Source: Lachnoclostridium sp. UBA739
GTDB lineage: Bacteria; Bacillota_A; Clostridia; Lachnospirales; Lachnospiraceae
Assembly: GCA_002297865.1 (NCBI GenBank)
Contig: DBKX01000327.1
Location: forward strand, 1 to 7,197
Length of the DNA stretch: 7,197 nucleotides
Direction: 5' to 3'
Part shown: piece after piece, positions 4,725-7,197 of the stretch
Layout of the letters: each line of letters begins with the position of its first letter
How positions within the stretch are numbered: the first letter of the stretch is position 1
Translations under genes and position numbers: made by a program
Notes under the pieces: model-generated
What the model saw: the letters and a program-made list of their open reading frames with translations, nothing else
Database searches by the model: none
Told to the model about the DNA's origin: nothing

Positions 4725-5735
4725 CTATTCGACTGTATTTTTCAGTGCTTCTTCTGAATACTTTGTGGTTATCAAATCGTCATAAGGAACTGTCTGAGCT
4801 AATACTTTTGATTTTTTCAATATATCTTGCAACAATGTAAAACTTTCTTCTTTAAATACCGTATCCTCTTTCCAAGTATCCTGCTGATAATAGCGGTCTA
4901 CGATTGCTTCCAATACCTTACTATCTGTTTCCTTGAACTGAGGCTGAATCACTTTGGCAATCTCATCCGGACAATGTGTTGCCACGTAATCAATTCCTTT
5001 TTGGATCGCATTGGTAAACGACTGGATCACTTCTGGATTTTTCTTTATATAGCTCTTTTTAGCCGAGAATGCTGTATAAGGAACCATGCCACTTTCTACT
5101 CCAAGTGACGCTACAATCTTGCCCTTTCCTTCTAACTCCAACGCTTCTGCTGCTGGCTCAAATTCAACCGTATAGTCCCCTTCTCCTGACGAAAATGCTT
5201 CTGCCGTATATCCAAAATCGATATTTTTCACAATATTCATATCCCTATCAGGATTGATTCCTTTTCGGGTTAAGATATACTCAAAAATCATTTCTGGCAT
5301 TCCGCCTTCACGTCCGCCTAACACTGTTTTTCCCTTTAAATTTTCCCACTGAAATGTTTCATTTACATCTCTACTTACCAAGAAGTTACCTGCTCGCTGT
5401 GTAAGTTGTGCAAAGTTTACAACATAGTCTTTGGCTCCTTCTTGATACACATAAATTGATGATTCCGAACCCATAAATCCAATGTCACTATCTCCTGATA
5501 AAACAGCCGTCATAGTCTTATCCGCCCCAAGACCATTTACTAGCGTTATTTTTAGTCCTTCTTCTTCAAAATAACCCTGTTCAAGTGCCACATACATTGG
5601 TGCATAAAAGATAGAGTGAGCAACTTCCGTTAAGGTAACTTCTGTATACTTATTGTGCTTTCCACATCCTGAGGCTAGACAGGAACACATAATAAAACAT
5701 AAGCAAAGACTTACCACACGATACATTTTCTTCAC
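4725..5735 (-). CDS. ABC transporter substrate-binding lipoprotein, NMT1/SsuA-ThiY type
   Basis: The protein has 336 aa and starts at GTG 5735, where GGGGGA lies 7 nt upstream; ATG 5726 would be too far (16 nt) from it. Residues 1-23 are a lipoprotein signal peptide (MKKMYRVV, a Cys-rich hydrophobic core, then LASG) with C24 as lipidation site. The mature part has the NMT1-like core: AHSIFYAPMYVALEQGYFEEEG (residues 39-60, key part YAPMYVA), a GADKTMTAVLSGDSDIGFMG loop around 70-89, and GREGGMPEMIFEYIL near 146. Proteins of this fold bind sulfonates, nitrate or thiamine precursors outside the cell and hand them to an ABC permease. The substrate cannot be read from the sequence. No permease or ATPase gene is in the window: upstream is the dihydrouridine synthase gene, and 25 bp downstream begins the IS remnant. 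It may be an orphan receptor or the survivor of a broken operon. Confidence 0.88.
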   Translation of the reverse strand: MKKMYRVVSLCLCFIMCSCLASGCGKHNKYTEVTLTEVAHSIFYAPMYVALEQGYFEEEGLKITLVNGLGADKTMTAVLSGDSDIGFMGSESSIYVYQEGAKDYVVNFAQLTQRAGNFLVSRDVNETFQWENLKGKTVLGGREGGMPEMIFEYILTRKGINPDRDMNIVKNIDFGYTAEAFSSGEGDYTVEFEPAAEALELEGKGKIVASLGVESGMVPYTAFSAKKSYIKKNPEVIQSFTNAIQKGIDYVATHCPDEIAKVIQPQFKETDSKVLEAIVDRYYQQDTWKEDTVFKEESFTLLQDILKKSKVLAQTVPYDDLITTKYSEEALKNTVE

Positions 5736-5736
5736 G

Positions 5737-5805
5737 AAAAAATCCCCCTGTTCTCCTTCTGTATGATAAAGTTTTATATAATATCATATGAAGAATAAGG
5801 GGGTT
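5737..5805 (-). terminator. Structured spacer: terminator-like hairpin covering the lipoprotein gene's ribosome site
   Basis: In the minus-strand RNA CCCCC (5803-5799) can pair with GGGGG (5748-5744), with AA/TT outside and TTC/GAA (5795-5793 with 5753-5751) inside. A second perfect stem, TATGATA/TATCATA (5788-5782 with 5768-5762), closes a 13-nt loop inside it. Six Ts (5742-5737) follow the outer stem. The structure could end transcription after the dus gene. Its GGGGGA arm is also the SD of the lipoprotein gene, so folding would block translation too. Attenuator or read-through control is possible; no known riboswitch class is recognised. Confidence 0.45.
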
Positions 5806-5809
5806 GGTG

Positions 5810-6760
5810 CTAAAGCTTGGTATCTACTAATTCACATTTTCCAAACAATCTCTCCACAATACTCAGATATTCACTTAATCGGTTCACCTTCCGAATCTCT
5901 TTCAAATACTTATCTGCATCCACAAAAGATTGTCCCATATAGAACCACACTTCTTTCATCTTAAACAGCACATTCCTATCACCAGACATAATCTCCTGAT
6001 ACCCAGCGCAAAGTTCATCATGAAATGCCCGCAACGTATCTTTCTGCAATTGTTTTCCTTCCATAATCTCATCTCCAAGACCAGGATTTCTTAACAGTCC
6101 TCTGCCAAGCATAACAGCATCCACCTGTGGAAATTCTTTGCGAAACTTCTTATAATCGTCAACCGTAAAAATGTCTCCATTGTAACAAACAGGATTTTTA
6201 CTTTCCTGTAATGCCATACGGAACACTTCTAAATTTGGTGTATTTTTATAAAAATCCTTTTGCACTCTCGGATGTATGGTTAGTTCTTCCACTGGATACT
6301 GATTATAAATACCAAGTATCTCCTCAAATTCTTCTGGCGACTCCAGCCCAATTCTGGTTTTTATCGAAAGTTTAATCTTTATTCCATCGTACACCGTCTC
6401 CAGAAAACGGTCTAACTCTTCTGGATATGCCAGCAATCCAGACCCTTTCTTTTTCGTCACAACCGTTCTGGCAGGACAACCAAGATTAAGATTAATCTCC
6501 TGATAACCATAACCTTCTAAAAACTCAGCCATTTTAAGAAACTGCCCAGCATTATTACTTAAAATCTGCGGAACTGCATGAATACCTTTATTATTTTCAG
6601 GCAAAATATCATGTAATTCCTTTGATTTAAGCTTTCCAGTCTGATTTGTTACGATGAAAGGCAGATAATATTTATCTACATTTCCAAAATATTTCTTATG
6701 CGTGTTTCGATAAACGTAACCCGTTATTCCCTCTAATGGTGCATAATACAACTTTTTCAT
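5810..6760 (-). CDS. dus: tRNA-dihydrouridine synthase (Dus family)
   Basis: This 316-aa FMN-dependent TIM-barrel enzyme reduces uridines in the tRNA D-loop to dihydrouridine, using NADPH. Visible signatures are the N-terminal APLEGIT (7-13), the active-site block INLNLGCPARTVVTKKKGSG (89-108) with catalytic C95, the substrate/FMN residues IKTRIG (K134) and HPR (H163), and the FMN phosphate-binding elements YNGDIF (193-198) and VMLGRGLLRNP (216-226). The length is normal for the family. The start ATG at 6760 overlaps the TAA of the upstream phospholipase gene by one base (TAATG), and its SD GAGGA lies inside the end of that gene, so the two are translationally coupled. I cannot tell from sequence which U position it modifies; bacterial DusB-like activity is the default assumption. 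Confidence 0.93.
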   Translation of the reverse strand: MKKLYYAPLEGITGYVYRNTHKKYFGNVDKYYLPFIVTNQTGKLKSKELHDILPENNKGIHAVPQILSNNAGQFLKMAEFLEGYGYQEINLNLGCPARTVVTKKKGSGLLAYPEELDRFLETVYDGIKIKLSIKTRIGLESPEEFEEILGIYNQYPVEELTIHPRVQKDFYKNTPNLEVFRMALQESKNPVCYNGDIFTVDDYKKFRKEFPQVDAVMLGRGLLRNPGLGDEIMEGKQLQKDTLRAFHDELCAGYQEIMSGDRNVLFKMKEVWFYMGQSFVDADKYLKEIRKVNRLSEYLSIVERLFGKCELVDTKL

Positions 6761-7197
6761 TACGAATCCTCATTTATAAATTTCATTACATTTTCAAATG
6801 TATCTTTTCCAACTTGATAACCATGCTCAAAAAAATGTTCCAATTTTTCATTGTTACGCTCCATTCTTTTGACTGCTGGCTGCTCTGGACGGATGACGAG
6901 CACTCGCCCTTCCTTTTCATATTTTTCTAATGCATCCAGTTCCTTCTGATACATTTCTGGACGATTGAGTACCGCTTGTAGAAACTCTGGATATTTATGA
7001 TATTTTCGTGAATATAGTCTTCTTAACTGCTTTGAAACAGATGGTACGTATCCTTTATTATGAGTCATGATAACAACGGCTCGATCACATTTTTCCTCTT
7101 CCATAGCACGGATTACTGGAATTGAATCTGCCATTCCTCCGTCTAAGTACTTTTGCCCATCTATCTCAACCATGTTCGCTAACAGTGGCAAACTACA
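6760..7197 (-). CDS. Patatin-family phospholipase, C-terminal part (N-terminus outside window)
   Basis: The frame is open through the right edge, reading CSLPLLANMVEIDGQKYLDG, then GMADSIPVIRAM. The TTG at 7191 is not a real start, because coding sequence continues upstream of it. The motif YLDGGMADSIP carries the DGG/DGA-type catalytic aspartate of patatin Ser-Asp lipid hydrolases; the oxyanion glycines and the GxSxG serine would lie in the missing N-terminal part. After the motif come AVVIMTHNKGY, a Tyr/Arg-rich stretch (RRLYSRKYHKYPEF), and LVIRPEQPAVKRMERNNEKL with HGYQVG, typical of the C-terminal region of bacterial cytoplasmic patatin proteins (DUF6363-like). The stop TAA (6762-6760) overlaps the dus start, so the two form one operon. 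The physiological substrate is unknown. Confidence 0.88.
   Translation of the reverse strand, partial: CSLPLLANMVEIDGQKYLDGGMADSIPVIRAMEEEKCDRAVVIMTHNKGYVPSVSKQLRRLYSRKYHKYPEFLQAVLNRPEMYQKELDALEKYEKEGRVLVIRPEQPAVKRMERNNEKLEHFFEHGYQVGKDTFENVMKFINEDS

Noticed and set aside
4827..5257. Two overlapping plus-strand open frames
   Set aside because: They are antisense shadows of the substrate-binding protein gene, without start signals.
5736..5809. Thiamine (TPP) riboswitch before the NMT1-type gene
   Set aside because: The spacer is only 74 bp and I see none of the conserved TPP riboswitch elements such as the CUGAGA core.
6736..6930. Plus-strand open frame of 64 codons
   Set aside because: It is antisense across the phospholipase/dus junction, low in complexity and without a ribosome site.

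Overview
The window looks like a low-GC Firmicutes chromosome, most likely a Clostridia of the Lachnospiraceae type. The evidence is AT-rich sequence, strong AGGAGG-type ribosome binding sites, an Agr-type peptide signalling locus with a YQPK-motif signal peptide, a small acidic membrane protein of a kind I recall from Lachnospiraceae, and a decayed IS3-like element. I do not commit to a genus.

Left part (1-3465, all minus strand): an Agr-like quorum-sensing locus. In order of transcription it holds a degenerate AgrC-like receptor kinase (2179-3465), an intact AgrC-like receptor kinase (762-2036), a 49-aa AgrD-like pro-peptide gene (545-694), and an AgrA-like LytTR response regulator that runs off the left edge (1-483). 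The expected scheme is: the AgrD-like precursor is cut and cyclised to a small thiolactone (predicted ring Cys-Thr-Phe-Trp-Trp), it is sensed by one or both polytopic receptors, and the regulator is phosphorylated and binds DNA direct repeats. No AgrB-like processing protease is in the window; it may lie beyond the left edge. A good promoter sits between the two kinases, so the second kinase, the peptide and the regulator can be expressed apart from the first kinase. The first kinase has lost the glycine-rich ATP-binding box that its sister keeps, which makes it a candidate pseudokinase receptor.

Middle (3466-4030): about 550 bp of very AT-rich non-coding DNA between divergent genes. It contains 9-bp direct repeats with 20-21 bp periodicity, as expected for LytTR-type regulator binding, and plus-strand promoters reading away from the quorum locus into a 104-aa single-pass membrane protein with a DDDF-repeat acidic tail (4026-4340). 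That gene ends at a strong terminator, which lies inside an internally deleted IS3-like element (about 4380-4699). The element carries only the first 34 codons of a transposase OrfA, whose start codon has become ATA.

Right part (4725-7197, all minus strand): a patatin-family phospholipase (5' end outside the window) is translationally coupled to a tRNA-dihydrouridine synthase. A structured 74-bp spacer then leads into an NMT1-type ABC transporter substrate-binding lipoprotein. Its permease and ATPase are not in the window, and the IS remnant sits just behind its stop codon.
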